Of a stretch of 64,000 nucleotides of DNA, positions 17,776-27,183 are shown piece by piece (the first letter of the stretch is position 1; each line of letters opens with the position of its first letter). The notes under the pieces were generated by a model, which did not search any database, was not told the origin of the DNA, and worked only from the letters and a program-made list of their open reading frames with translations. The position numbers and the translations under genes were made by a program. This DNA comes from Ignavibacteriaceae bacterium (lineage in GTDB: Bacteria > Bacteroidota > Ignavibacteria > Ignavibacteriales > Ignavibacteriaceae): the NCBI GenBank assembly GCA_013388545.1, contig JACAFB010000042.1, positions 1 through 64,000 on the forward strand. The letters run 5' to 3'.

Positions 17776-19008
17776 ATGGATCAAAGAAGGTTACATAAAA
17801 CAATAGAAAATATTGCCTCCAAAAGATTCGACACCGAGGAGGAAATGCTTATCTCTGTGTTGAATGAAATTGTTGGGCATCAAAGCATAGGTGTGACTGG
17901 TGGAAGAATATGGAAATTGCTTCCGGAGAATCGGTCTTACATTCTTTTCTATCAAACAGGAAACCTTGAAAAGATAGAACCTGACTTTGAGTTGAAATTA
18001 GCCGAATACCCTATTTTTGATCTGGTTGCCAAAGAAAGAACAATAGCTGCTGACGAAACAAATCTTATCTTAAGAGAAAAAGGAATTTTCAAATATTCAG
18101 CTTCCGGTGTTGGCGATAAGATTAAAATTGACGGCAAGCCTTATTATGAATATCTCCTCGCACTGAACACAGAATTCGTTGATGAGAATCACAGACTGAC
18201 TCTAAGTATAATTGCAACTTCTTTAACTTCTCAAATAAAGCAAAGGAGATATTCGCAAAGTGCTTCGAGCCTAAAAGCCGACCTTGACAAAGCCAGAGAG
18301 CTGCAAAAAAGTATTTTGCCTGAACACGAATATAGTTTTTACAACTACGAACTTTTCGGAATTACAGATCCGGCTGAAATAGTAGGCGGTGATTTTTTTG
18401 ATTACCTTGAGGTTGGCGATGATCTCGAAAGAATTGGCATTGCTGTCGGGGATGCGGCAAGCAAAGGAGTAAGTGCTGCTGCCGAAGCAATGTATATTTC
18501 CGGGGCACTGAGGATGGCGAGCAACTTTGAAATTAAAATCGCCCCTTTGATGAAAAGAATGAATCAACTTGTAAATAAAATTTTTGATGACGATAAGTTT
18601 GCATCTCTGTTCTATGGGGAACTTTCAACCGATAAAAGCGGATTATTTCTTTTTTCAAATGCTGGGCATAATCCTCCTATTTTCATACGCAATAAAACCG
18701 ATGAGATTATCCGGCTTGAACCAACAGGACCTGTACTTGGACCTGAGCCCCACGCCAAATATACAATTGAGAATATTAATTTCCTGAAGAACGATGTGCT
18801 TGTAATTTACACTGATGGTTTAATTGATTCTGCTAATTCGGAATTTGAGAACTATGGCGAAGAAAGATTTATAAAGCTTCTTAAAAAAATAAAGAACAAC
18901 ACATCCAAAGAAATTGCTTATGAAATTCTTAACGATGTTATCAATTTTTCAAAAAATGGTTCCTATTCCGATGATAAAACTCTGGTGATAATTAAAAGAA
19001 TTAATTAA
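17776..19008 (+). CDS. PP2C-type SpoIIE/RsbU serine phosphatase with N-terminal sensor domain
   Basis: A 410-residue protein phosphatase. Residues 1-160 look like a GAF-type sensor domain. A short helix (SASSLKADLDKARELQKSI) leads into the SpoIIE domain, with PAEIVGGDFFDYL near 200 (metal-binding Asp), GDAASKGVSAAAEAM near 228, NAGHNPP near 295, GPVLG near 318 and YTDGLIDSAN near 345. Such enzymes act in partner-switching cascades by dephosphorylating an anti-anti-sigma factor or STAS protein. No STAS or anti-sigma gene is adjacent, so the partner is elsewhere. The start lies 2 bases after the peptidase stop. Confidence 0.92.
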   Translation: MDQRRLHKTIENIASKRFDTEEEMLISVLNEIVGHQSIGVTGGRIWKLLPENRSYILFYQTGNLEKIEPDFELKLAEYPIFDLVAKERTIAADETNLILREKGIFKYSASGVGDKIKIDGKPYYEYLLALNTEFVDENHRLTLSIIATSLTSQIKQRRYSQSASSLKADLDKARELQKSILPEHEYSFYNYELFGITDPAEIVGGDFFDYLEVGDDLERIGIAVGDAASKGVSAAAEAMYISGALRMASNFEIKIAPLMKRMNQLVNKIFDDDKFASLFYGELSTDKSGLFLFSNAGHNPPIFIRNKTDEIIRLEPTGPVLGPEPHAKYTIENINFLKNDVLVIYTDGLIDSANSEFENYGEERFIKLLKKIKNNTSKEIAYEILNDVINFSKNGSYSDDKTLVIIKRIN

Positions 19009-19024
19009 GGAATCTTCTACAATA

Positions 19025-20389
19025 ATGATTGCTTCAATAAATCCTGCAACTGAAGAAATTATTGCTCAATATTCTGAGATGAGTCCGGATGAAATTGAAA
19101 CCATACTTCAGGCTGCGCAAAAGCAGCAGGAAAACTGGAAAAAAATTCATTTGACAAAGCGCTCTGAACTGATGAAAAATGCTGCAAATGTTCTTCGCAA
19201 AAGAAAAGACGAATTATCAAGACTAATGACGCTTGAAATGGGCAAACCATTTGCTCAGGCAAAAGCTGAAGTGGAGAAATGTGCCTGGGTTTGTGACTAT
19301 TATGCTGAGAATGCAGAACAGCAACTGATGAATCTTGAGATAAAAACCGATGCAGCTTTAAGTTATGTTTCATTTCAGCCGCTTGGTGTGATATTGGCAA
19401 TAATGCCATGGAACTTTCCTTTCTGGCAAGTTTTCAGATTTGCTGCTCCGAATCTTATGGCGGGTAATGCGGGAATCTTAAAACATTCCTCAATTGTTAC
19501 CGGTTGCGGTTTGAAAATAGAAGAAGTATTTCTCGAGGCTGGTTTTCCTGAAAATTTGTTTCGAACGGTTATAGTTTCTTCACGTAATGTAAACAAGATC
19601 ATTGAACATTCATCAATCAGTGCAGTAACATTGACAGGAAGTGTTCCGGCAGGCAAGTCTGTTGCAGCCGTTTCAGGCAAGTGCTTAAAAAAAACAGTGC
19701 TCGAATTAGGTGGCAGCGATCCATATGTTATTCTCGAAGATGCCGACCTCGAGCAGGCTGCGCAGATATGTGTAAACTCAAGATTGATAAATGCAGGACA
19801 AAGCTGTATTGCTGCAAAACGCTTTATCATTGTAGCAGCTGTATATGATAAATTTGAAAGTTTGTTTGTAGAAATTATGCTGACTAAAAAAATGGGCGAT
19901 CCTTTCGACGAGCAGAATGCACTGGGTCCGCAGGCAAGTGTTTCTCTGCGTAACGAACTTCACCAGCAGGTTTTAACCAGCGTTGAAAAAGGTGCAAAGC
20001 TTTTATTGGGTGGTTTTATTCCAGAGATGAAAGGTGCTTACTATCCACCGACCGTTCTATCAAATGTAACTAAAGGAATGCCGGCTTATGATGATGAATT
20101 ATTCGGGCCTGTTGCCGCTTTAATCAAAGTGGATGATGCGGATGAAGCAATAAAAACCGCTAATGATACTATTTTTGGATTAGGTGCTGCTGTGTTCACT
20201 TCGGATTTTGAAAAAGGAAAGTTTATTGCTGAAAAAAAATTAAATGCCGGCTGCTGTTTTGTAAATGACCTTGTTCGTTCAGATCCCCGACTGCCTTTTG
20301 GTGGAATAAAAGAATCAGGTTATGGAAGGGAATTATCTGTCTTTGGAATAAGAGAGTTTGTAAACATTAAAACTGTTTATGTCCGATAG
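19025..20389 (+). CDS. NAD(P)-dependent aldehyde dehydrogenase, succinate-semialdehyde type
   Basis: Oxidises an aldehyde to the acid. The 454-residue protein has the substrate-channel motif PWNFPFWQVFRFAAPNLMAGN near 127-146, the Rossmann segment TLTGSVPAGKSVA near 200, the catalytic Glu in LELGGSDPYV near 229 and the catalytic Cys in NAGQSCIAAKRF near 263. It ends with PFGGIKESGYGRE. The sequence resembles the shorter succinate-semialdehyde dehydrogenase (GabD/Sad) class, but no GABA aminotransferase gene is close, so the natural aldehyde is uncertain. It faces the histidine kinase gene tail to tail with a single base between. Confidence 0.9.
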   Translation: MIASINPATEEIIAQYSEMSPDEIETILQAAQKQQENWKKIHLTKRSELMKNAANVLRKRKDELSRLMTLEMGKPFAQAKAEVEKCAWVCDYYAENAEQQLMNLEIKTDAALSYVSFQPLGVILAIMPWNFPFWQVFRFAAPNLMAGNAGILKHSSIVTGCGLKIEEVFLEAGFPENLFRTVIVSSRNVNKIIEHSSISAVTLTGSVPAGKSVAAVSGKCLKKTVLELGGSDPYVILEDADLEQAAQICVNSRLINAGQSCIAAKRFIIVAAVYDKFESLFVEIMLTKKMGDPFDEQNALGPQASVSLRNELHQQVLTSVEKGAKLLLGGFIPEMKGAYYPPTVLSNVTKGMPAYDDELFGPVAALIKVDDADEAIKTANDTIFGLGAAVFTSDFEKGKFIAEKKLNAGCCFVNDLVRSDPRLPFGGIKESGYGRELSVFGIREFVNIKTVYVR

Positions 20390-20390
20390 T

Positions 20391-23300
20391 CTATTTTATT
20401 TCAGCAAGAATTGTCGAAATTTTTTCTCTAAAATCGCTTCTTTCGAACGGCTTTGGAATGAAGTGAGAACAGCCTGAACTTAAAAATCTTTCTTTGTCAC
20501 CCTCAAGAACAAAAGCAGTAAGAGCAACAATGGGTACATCTTTATAATCAGGTAGCTCTCTTATTTTCTTAGATGCTTCGTGTCCATTCATTCCGGGGCC
20601 AAGATTTATATCCATTAGTATCAAGTCATATTTTTTCTTCTGAACCATTTCAAGAGCAGATTCTGCATTTTCAGCCAGTTCAATAACACATATGTTCTTT
20701 AAGAAAATTCGTGTAATATCCCAGCTAACTTTATCATCCTCTACAAGCAATACGAGTGGAAGCAAAATATGATTATTTTCATCCAGATTTTCTTCGACAG
20801 ATTTTTTCTGATGTTTTTCCTCATTTTTTTTAGAGACAAAAGTTGTTTTATACGCAGGAAATAAAACTGTGAAAGAGGATCCTGAACCCACTTTACTTTC
20901 GACGAAGATTTTTCCTTTCATCAGTTCGACGAATTTTTTTGTAATTGTTAATCCGAGCCCGGTTCCTTCAAACTGTCTGCCGAATCCTTCGCTTACCTGT
21001 CTGAATTCCTGAAAGATCACATCAAAGCTTTGCTCCGGAATTCCTATTCCTGTATCTGAAACTATTATTCTTGCACACATCACACCCTGATAAAGAGTTC
21101 TGTCAACTTTAATTGTTACTCCTCCTTCATTCGTATACTTAATAGCATTGTTGATTAAATTATTTAAGATTTGATTTAGTATTTGAGGATCGAGGCTTGC
21201 ACCAACCTCACTATCAATAATTTCTGCCTTTAGAAAGAGTTTCTTAGAAGCTGCAAAGGCTTCATATAACCTGATGGAATTTTTTACTGCACTTCCAATA
21301 TTAACCATTGAATAATTGATTTCAATTTTATTGGCTTCAATTCTTGAAAGGTCAAGAAGCGAATTCAATGTTTCCAACAATCGCTTCCCGTTTGAAAGAA
21401 TTCTATCAGCCATTTCCCGTTTTTTAGGTTCAACCAGTTCTTCTCCCAACAATTCTGAAAATCCGAGTATCCCGACTAATGGAGTCCTCAATTCGTGGCT
21501 CATGTTTGCCAAAAATCGGGATTTCAGTCTGTTCATTTCTTCGGCCTGCTCTTTGGCTCTCACTAGTTCATTCATTGCTTTTTTTCTATCCGAAATATCT
21601 TCTTTAATTGCAATGAAATGTGTGATCTGATCACTGCTGGTTTTAACTGGCGTTATCGTCATCTGTTCATTGTACAGAGTTCCATCTTTTCTTTTATTGA
21701 TTAATTCTCCTCGCCAAACATTACCCTTTAAAATTGTTTGCCATAGCTCAGAATAAAATTCTTTATTCATTTTATTTGACTTAAGCAGATTGGACTTTTT
21801 GTTTACAACTTCATCAAGCTCATAGCCGGTCAGATCTGTAAAGGCTGGATTTACCCATAGTATATTCCCTTCGCGATCGGAAATAAGCACTCCGTTTGCG
21901 GCGGATTTTAAGGCGGTGAATAAGAGATTTAATTGTTCTTCAGATTTTTTTCTTTCCGTAATATCTCTTAGAGTGACAAGATTTGATAGTTTGCCTTTAT
22001 ATTTAATTGCAGTGCCTAAAGCTTCAACCCACTTTTCTTTCCCATTTATGTCAATGATTTTATATTCAGAGATAAATCCGGTATTTCCTTCTGTGAATCT
22101 GGAGAGATCAGACTGAATTTTTTCAAAATCATCGGGATGGATAAAATTAGTTACATTATATTTATTAGAATTAACCTCATCATGTAAACCTATTAATTTA
22201 AATGAGGCACTGTTGGCAAATTTTATATTTCCTTTGAAATCTATTATGATGACGGCATCGAGCATGTTTTCAACAAGCAGCCTGAATCTTTCTTCACTTT
22301 CTTTAAGGGCTTCTTCAGCTGCCTTCTGTTCTGTTATATCCTGTGCAACGCTCATCAGTGCAATTGGTTTTCTGTTTTCATCTCTGACAATTGAGGTCGA
22401 CATTGAAACTAGAAATTCTTTTCCTTCACGTGATTTATTCCATATTTGTCCCTTCCAGCCGCCACGTTTTGTTCCTTCTTTAATTTCTGAGTACAAACCT
22501 TCGGGATTCTTGTCTGATCGAATAACCGTGACATTTGCACCGAGAATTTCTTTTTCTGTATAATTATAAGTTTTTAGAAAAGCATCATTGACGAAAAGAA
22601 TATTATTCTGATAATCAGTGACTGTTATTATTTGAGTAATACTCTTTAATGCATGTGCAAGCATATTCATTTTTGCTTCGGTCTCAAGACGTGTGGTTAT
22701 ATCCCGCACAATTGCCTGAAGGTAAATCTTATCATTTATCGATATTTTATTCAAGCTGACTTCTACATCGAATAATTCCCCGGTAGCCTTTTTATGTTTC
22801 CAGTAAAAGAATTGCGGCTCACCTTTTAATGCGTTTGAAATTTTTTCCAGAGCAAGTTCTCTTGAAGAGTTTCCATCCGGCTGGAAGGCGGGGGAAAAGT
22901 CATAAGGTGTTTTTCCAATTATTTCGTCTCTGCTGCAATTAAACATTTTTAGTGTAAGATTATTGCAATCAATAAAAATGTCTTCCAGCATTAAAAAGAT
23001 TGCATCGTTAGCATTTTCAAAAAGTGTTTTGAACTTCTTTTCATTTTCTTCAAGTTCCCTATGAATTAATTTTGACTCGGTTATATTTTCACAAGCAATA
23101 AGAACATCTGTTTTGCCTTTGCTGGAATTGTAAGCACAAGCAGTTTCATTTACCCAAATTATCGAGCCATTCTTATGAATTTTCCTTAATTGCCATTTGA
23201 AAGTTTTTTCCGTTTGATTAGTACAATTCCTGAGATGAGATCTGACAATTTTCCAGTCTTGTTTTAAAAAAACTTTTTTAACTGATTTGCCGATCAGTTC

Positions 23301-23915
23301 ATCGGGAGAATATCCCAGTTCAGCAGCACCATTTTTATTTACATTCAGTACAATTCCCTTTGAATCGACAAGAAAATTCATCAAGGGATAATTCTCAAAA
23401 ATCTTGCGGAATTTTTCATCGTTTAGTTTTGATGCATCTTCATAATGTGCTTTCTTCTGTCCCTGATTAAAAGTTACAAGCACACCAGAAAACTTATTGC
23501 CTTTAAAAAATGGCATTGCACTCAATAATACATTTTTCCACTTTCCAGATTTACTCCTTATTGAAACAGCAGCCTGAACGGAATTGCCTGTTAATAAAGT
23601 TTGTTGCAATTTTTTATGGTTATAAAAATCGTGTTTAAGTTCAATGATTTCTTCAGGAAGTTTTCCGGCAGCGCCCTTTTCGGTTCTGCCAAATAAGTTT
23701 TCGGCTGCTTTGTTCCAGTGGACTATTCTGAATTTATTATCAGTGATATAACCTGCATCTTTAATTGAACTAAGCAAGTTCTTCCCGTTTAAGGGGTAAT
23801 TTATTCCCATACCCGTACGAATCCCATTTCCGGTTAGGGGAGATTTTTTCGAAGTTTTTTTGGGAATCTGGTTGTTGCTTTCTTTAAGTGCGTGATTTTT
23901 CATTTTTTTCGTCAC
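20391..23915 (-). CDS. Hybrid sensor histidine kinase with about six PAS domains and a receiver
   Basis: A 1174-residue signalling protein with no membrane segment, so probably cytoplasmic. Six PAS-like units start near residues 45, 167, 293, 418, 545 and 668, several followed by PAC motifs such as GITERKKSEEQL. The kinase core has the phospho-acceptor helix ANMSHELRTPLVGILGF near 832, the N-box LNNLINNAIKYTNEGG near 925, G1 DTGIGIPEQ and G2 GTGLGLTITKKF. A C-terminal receiver domain (about 1050-1170) has EDD, LILMDINLGPGMNG with the phospho-accepting Asp, and the PIVALTA switch region. The frame opens with GTG at 23915, but an ATG at 23903 is equally possible. No response-regulator gene is next to it, so output must pass by phosphorelay to a distant partner. 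Confidence 0.93.
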   Translation of the reverse strand: MTKKMKNHALKESNNQIPKKTSKKSPLTGNGIRTGMGINYPLNGKNLLSSIKDAGYITDNKFRIVHWNKAAENLFGRTEKGAAGKLPEEIIELKHDFYNHKKLQQTLLTGNSVQAAVSIRSKSGKWKNVLLSAMPFFKGNKFSGVLVTFNQGQKKAHYEDASKLNDEKFRKIFENYPLMNFLVDSKGIVLNVNKNGAAELGYSPDELIGKSVKKVFLKQDWKIVRSHLRNCTNQTEKTFKWQLRKIHKNGSIIWVNETACAYNSSKGKTDVLIACENITESKLIHRELEENEKKFKTLFENANDAIFLMLEDIFIDCNNLTLKMFNCSRDEIIGKTPYDFSPAFQPDGNSSRELALEKISNALKGEPQFFYWKHKKATGELFDVEVSLNKISINDKIYLQAIVRDITTRLETEAKMNMLAHALKSITQIITVTDYQNNILFVNDAFLKTYNYTEKEILGANVTVIRSDKNPEGLYSEIKEGTKRGGWKGQIWNKSREGKEFLVSMSTSIVRDENRKPIALMSVAQDITEQKAAEEALKESEERFRLLVENMLDAVIIIDFKGNIKFANSASFKLIGLHDEVNSNKYNVTNFIHPDDFEKIQSDLSRFTEGNTGFISEYKIIDINGKEKWVEALGTAIKYKGKLSNLVTLRDITERKKSEEQLNLLFTALKSAANGVLISDREGNILWVNPAFTDLTGYELDEVVNKKSNLLKSNKMNKEFYSELWQTILKGNVWRGELINKRKDGTLYNEQMTITPVKTSSDQITHFIAIKEDISDRKKAMNELVRAKEQAEEMNRLKSRFLANMSHELRTPLVGILGFSELLGEELVEPKKREMADRILSNGKRLLETLNSLLDLSRIEANKIEINYSMVNIGSAVKNSIRLYEAFAASKKLFLKAEIIDSEVGASLDPQILNQILNNLINNAIKYTNEGGVTIKVDRTLYQGVMCARIIVSDTGIGIPEQSFDVIFQEFRQVSEGFGRQFEGTGLGLTITKKFVELMKGKIFVESKVGSGSSFTVLFPAYKTTFVSKKNEEKHQKKSVEENLDENNHILLPLVLLVEDDKVSWDITRIFLKNICVIELAENAESALEMVQKKKYDLILMDINLGPGMNGHEASKKIRELPDYKDVPIVALTAFVLEGDKERFLSSGCSHFIPKPFERSDFREKISTILAEIK

Positions 23916-24320
23916 TATTTAGCCATTTCTCAAAGGACAAGTTGCCCTGAAAATTTGCAATTCCATTTAAATTCATCAATAAATTCTATTTATAACTTTA
24001 TTTACAGCAAATTTAATTCCACATTGAAAAGGCGAGTTTTTTATTTTTAATAAAATAAAATGTATCCTGGCAGCAGAAAAAATTCTTGATTTAGATTTTC
24101 CCTGCTTTTTCAATAATTCTGTCAGTGCTGAAAACCAGAGAGAATTAGACTTTGATCGGGATTATCAACATATAATGATGAAATCATTTTGTTTTCAGGT
24201 ATCAGATACTTTAAACTCAAGGCTTAACAGTAAGAAAAAAAGTAATCTGATGTTTATTTTTATGTTAAGATCATAATACCTTTACCAGACTTTTTTTATT
24301 TTAGTAAAAACTTTAAACCA
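23916..24320. other. 405-base divergent intergenic region
   Basis: AT-rich non-coding DNA between the divergent histidine kinase and truA genes. It must hold promoters for both directions. I see no tRNA, no strong hairpin with a T tract and no open frame of note. The longest starts run into stop codons within about ten codons, for example the ATG near 24060. Confidence 0.6.
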
Positions 24321-25049
24321 TTGAAAAATTACAAACTGACAATACAATACGATGGTACAGATTATTCCGGTTGGCAGTACCAATTAAACGCACCTTCGAT
24401 ACAGAAAGAAATTCAGGATGCAATAAAAACAATTCTTAAAGAAGAAATTAAAATTATTGGTTCCGGAAGAACCGATGCGGGCGTTCATGCGTTAGGACAG
24501 GTTGCCAACTTTTTGACCGATGCGAAGATTGATACATTTAAATTCAAGCACTCGCTCAATGCATTACTACCGAATGATATTGCTGTTTTAGAAATGGAAG
24601 AAGTTTCTGATACATTTAATTCAAGGTTCGACGCAATTAAAAGAAGTTATATCTATCTGATAACTAATCACAAATCACCTTTTTATCAACGTTATTCCTT
24701 TCAATATTATAAAGAGCTTAATTGTAAAAAACTAAACCAGCTCTCAAATTCATTTATTGGCGAAAAAGATTTTTCCTCATTCTGCAGAACTAAAACTGAA
24801 ACCGACAATAAAGTTTGTATTGTCTATGATGCACATTGGCGAACAAGCGGAGGAATGACGGTCTTTTTTATTGAAGGAAACAGATTTCTTCACGGTATGG
24901 TCAGATCAATAGTGGGAACTTTGCTAAACGCCTTAAAAAATGATTTTGAAAATGATTATATAAATGAAATCTTTGCACTTAAAAATAGGGAAGAAGCTGA
25001 TGAAGCTGTTCCCGCAAAAGGATTGTTTTTATTTAAGGTTAAATACTAA
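24321..25049 (+). CDS. truA: tRNA pseudouridine(38-40) synthase
   Basis: Isomerises uridines 38-40 in the anticodon stem-loop of tRNAs. The 242-residue protein opens with YKLTIQYDGTDYSGWQ, has the catalytic Asp in GSGRTDAGVHALGQV near 50, and a C-terminal GNRFLHGMVRSIVGTLL, all hallmarks of TruA. The start is TTG at 24321; no in-frame ATG lies between the preceding stop and the conserved core, so the TTG is well supported. Its stop overlaps the following reductase start by one base (TAATG). Confidence 0.96.
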   Translation: MKNYKLTIQYDGTDYSGWQYQLNAPSIQKEIQDAIKTILKEEIKIIGSGRTDAGVHALGQVANFLTDAKIDTFKFKHSLNALLPNDIAVLEMEEVSDTFNSRFDAIKRSYIYLITNHKSPFYQRYSFQYYKELNCKKLNQLSNSFIGEKDFSSFCRTKTETDNKVCIVYDAHWRTSGGMTVFFIEGNRFLHGMVRSIVGTLLNALKNDFENDYINEIFALKNREEADEAVPAKGLFLFKVKY

Positions 25050-25804
25050 TGATAGATTTAAAGGGTAAAAATGTTTTAATAACCGGCGGCTCAAGAGGAA
25101 TTGGTGCTGCTTGTGTTCAATTGTTTGCAAGTGCAAATGCAAATGTTGCTTTTACATTCAATAAGCGGTCGGAATCTGCAAATAAATTAGTCAGATCTTT
25201 TCAAAAATCAATCAAGATCAAATCATACAAAGTGGATTTATTGTCGGAGAAACAAATTATCGACTGTATTGAAAAAGTAATAAAAGATTTTCGCAGAATA
25301 GATGTGCTTGTAAATAATGCAGGAATATGGAAAGGCGCCGGAGTTGAAAAGATGACCTTGAAGCAGTGGGATGAAACAATAAAAATCAATCTGAACGGGA
25401 CATTCCTATTTACAAAGTACGTTGTCCCGTTTATGAAGAAACAGCGGTCAGGAAAAATAATTAATATTACATCCACTGCCGGTCAAAGAGGAGAGGCATT
25501 TCACTCTCATTATGCCGCTTCAAAAGGCGGGGTAATTTCATTTACAAAATCTTTAGCTTCTGAACTGGGAAATTATAACATTAATGTTAACAGCGTAGCA
25601 CCCGGATGGGTTGATACTGATATGTCTGCAGATGTTTTATCTGTTCCGTCTTTAAGAAAAAAAATTGTATCCGACATTCCGCTTAAAAGAATTGCCACAG
25701 CTGAAGATATTGCCGGACCAGTTTTATTTCTTGCCTCAGATTTTGCAAGGCATATTACAGGAGAAATTCTAAATGTAAATGGCGGATCGGTTCTTGTTGG
25801 TTGA
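25049..25804 (+). CDS. Short-chain dehydrogenase/reductase, 3-oxoacyl-ACP reductase type
   Basis: A classical SDR of 251 residues. Cofactor motif GGSRGIGAA at about 13-21, NNAG near 88, catalytic Ser in ITSTAGQRGE near 141 and YAASKGG (Tyr155/Lys159 region) are all present. The C-terminus HITGEILNVNGGSVL is typical of FabG-like enzymes. NADPH-dependent reduction of a 3-oxoacyl thioester is the likely reaction. It lies next to truA rather than other fatty acid synthesis genes, so this may be a paralogue of the main FabG; I therefore give no symbol. Confidence 0.88.
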   Translation: MIDLKGKNVLITGGSRGIGAACVQLFASANANVAFTFNKRSESANKLVRSFQKSIKIKSYKVDLLSEKQIIDCIEKVIKDFRRIDVLVNNAGIWKGAGVEKMTLKQWDETIKINLNGTFLFTKYVVPFMKKQRSGKIINITSTAGQRGEAFHSHYAASKGGVISFTKSLASELGNYNINVNSVAPGWVDTDMSADVLSVPSLRKKIVSDIPLKRIATAEDIAGPVLFLASDFARHITGEILNVNGGSVLVG

Positions 25805-25858
25805 TTTCAGAAATTGATTTTTTAAGAAACATAATTATAAAAAACCGAAAGGACTAAT

Positions 25859-26320
25859 ATGGAAGCGCTCGCTCAGTTTCATCCAAAAGTAATTCACTTT
25901 GCAATTGCATTTTTACTTGGTTATGTATTGCTTGAATTACTTGGAGCTTTTTTGAAGAAAGATTTTTTTTCTAAATCTGCACATCTGCTTTTATTTTTAG
26001 GTGTGCTTGGTGCTCTTGCCGCAGTTATTACCGGTAACCAGGCCTTTAATGTCTGGGAGTATTGGAATAAAGAAAGCAGTGCTCTAATGGAATCTCACGA
26101 AACTTATGCAACAATAACAATTTTCTACTTTTCTGCTGTTTTGGTGCTGCGTACTTTTTTTGTATTCAAGAAAAAATTTTCAGGTTTTATTCCTTATGCT
26201 TTTGTTGTGCTGGCGGTTGTGGGAACTTATTTTGTTTATCAGACGGGTGAGATGGGCGGTGCAATGGTTTACAAGCACGGCATCGGAACAGAATATAAAA
26301 TAAAAATTATGGAAGAATAA
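25859..26320 (+). CDS. DUF2231-type four-helix membrane protein
   Basis: A 153-residue integral membrane protein with four hydrophobic segments. The pattern fits the DUF2231 family: an N-terminal FHPKVIHFAIAFLL with two His flanking the first helix, ESHETYA in the middle loop and a G-E-M-G-G segment in the C-terminal tail. The conserved His residues could bind haem or metal, but the function is unknown. A spaced AAAGGA upstream of the ATG supports the start. The following membrane protein gene begins 4 bases later. Confidence 0.8.
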   Translation: MEALAQFHPKVIHFAIAFLLGYVLLELLGAFLKKDFFSKSAHLLLFLGVLGALAAVITGNQAFNVWEYWNKESSALMESHETYATITIFYFSAVLVLRTFFVFKKKFSGFIPYAFVVLAVVGTYFVYQTGEMGGAMVYKHGIGTEYKIKIMEE

Positions 26321-26324
26321 AGCA

Positions 26325-27137
26325 TTGAATTATAATTTGAAAATCCTGCAGCTTCTTCTTGTTATTCTTATTATTAATGCTGCAGGATTTTTACTCAGGT
26401 ACTTTGAACTCGATACTTTCGTAGTATTTCTCGGGTTCAGATTTCATTTAAGTCTTTTATTGCCACTTTTTATTGTTCTAAGAAAGGATATGATTGGAGA
26501 AATAAAAAAAATCCTTTTCACTCCTTCCTTTAAAAAATTACTTGTTCCTTTTTTACTATGTTTTATTCCGCCGGCTTTTTTAATAGGCATATTATTCCTC
26601 CTTAAAAAAATTACTTATTCAGAACCTGATTATTTTTATGAGTTCGGGCTTTCCTCGATTGTTGACTTTCCCGTTTACTTTTTCTGGAACCTTTTACAGC
26701 TTTTATGTTTCCTGTTATTTATGCATTTCGTAAAAAGTATGCATAAAAAAAAATTCCTGCTGTTATTTATGGTGCTGCTATTTCTCATCGCCTTTGAATT
26801 TATTCCTTTTTATAAAGACGAATTCTCCTATTCACTTTTCGCCGCCGTAGTTTTGTTTTTTATTTACGCTGCGCTGATTATTAAGTTTGTCCAGAATGTT
26901 TATGTTGAGTCGTTTATGATCTTCATTCCTATCTGGATTATAGTCTTGCTTTTTGGGAGCTCTTCTTCCAAAATAATCGGAATATTTCTTGCAAAAAATT
27001 ATGATCGTTGGCAGGGTTTTTTTAATGTCAACAAACCATTTGATGAGTTTATTTATCCGGTTTACATTTTTCTTTTGTTGGTTACTTTTATTTCATTTAT
27101 TCCTTACTTCAAACGAAATACTATAAAAGAATTTTAG
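26325..27137 (+). CDS. Uncharacterised polytopic membrane protein
   Basis: A 270-residue protein with about seven or eight membrane segments and short, mostly basic loops. I do not recognise the family. Its size and topology recall CPBP-type intramembrane proteases, but their Glu-Glu/Arg motif is not visible, so I reject that assignment. The TTG start at 26325 has a Shine-Dalgarno-like GGAAGAA 7 bases upstream; a second in-frame TTG lies at 26337. It is probably co-transcribed with the DUF2231 gene. Confidence 0.7.
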   Translation: MNYNLKILQLLLVILIINAAGFLLRYFELDTFVVFLGFRFHLSLLLPLFIVLRKDMIGEIKKILFTPSFKKLLVPFLLCFIPPAFLIGILFLLKKITYSEPDYFYEFGLSSIVDFPVYFFWNLLQLLCFLLFMHFVKSMHKKKFLLLFMVLLFLIAFEFIPFYKDEFSYSLFAAVVLFFIYAALIIKFVQNVYVESFMIFIPIWIIVLLFGSSSSKIIGIFLAKNYDRWQGFFNVNKPFDEFIYPVYIFLLLVTFISFIPYFKRNTIKEF

Positions 27138-27183
27138 TGTGAAAAATTATTTTGTAACTTTAATTAAGTAATTCATTGTTGTA

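Noticed and set aside
26325-27137. CPBP intramembrane protease
   Set aside because: The size and membrane pattern fit, but the required Glu-Glu and His motifs are missing.
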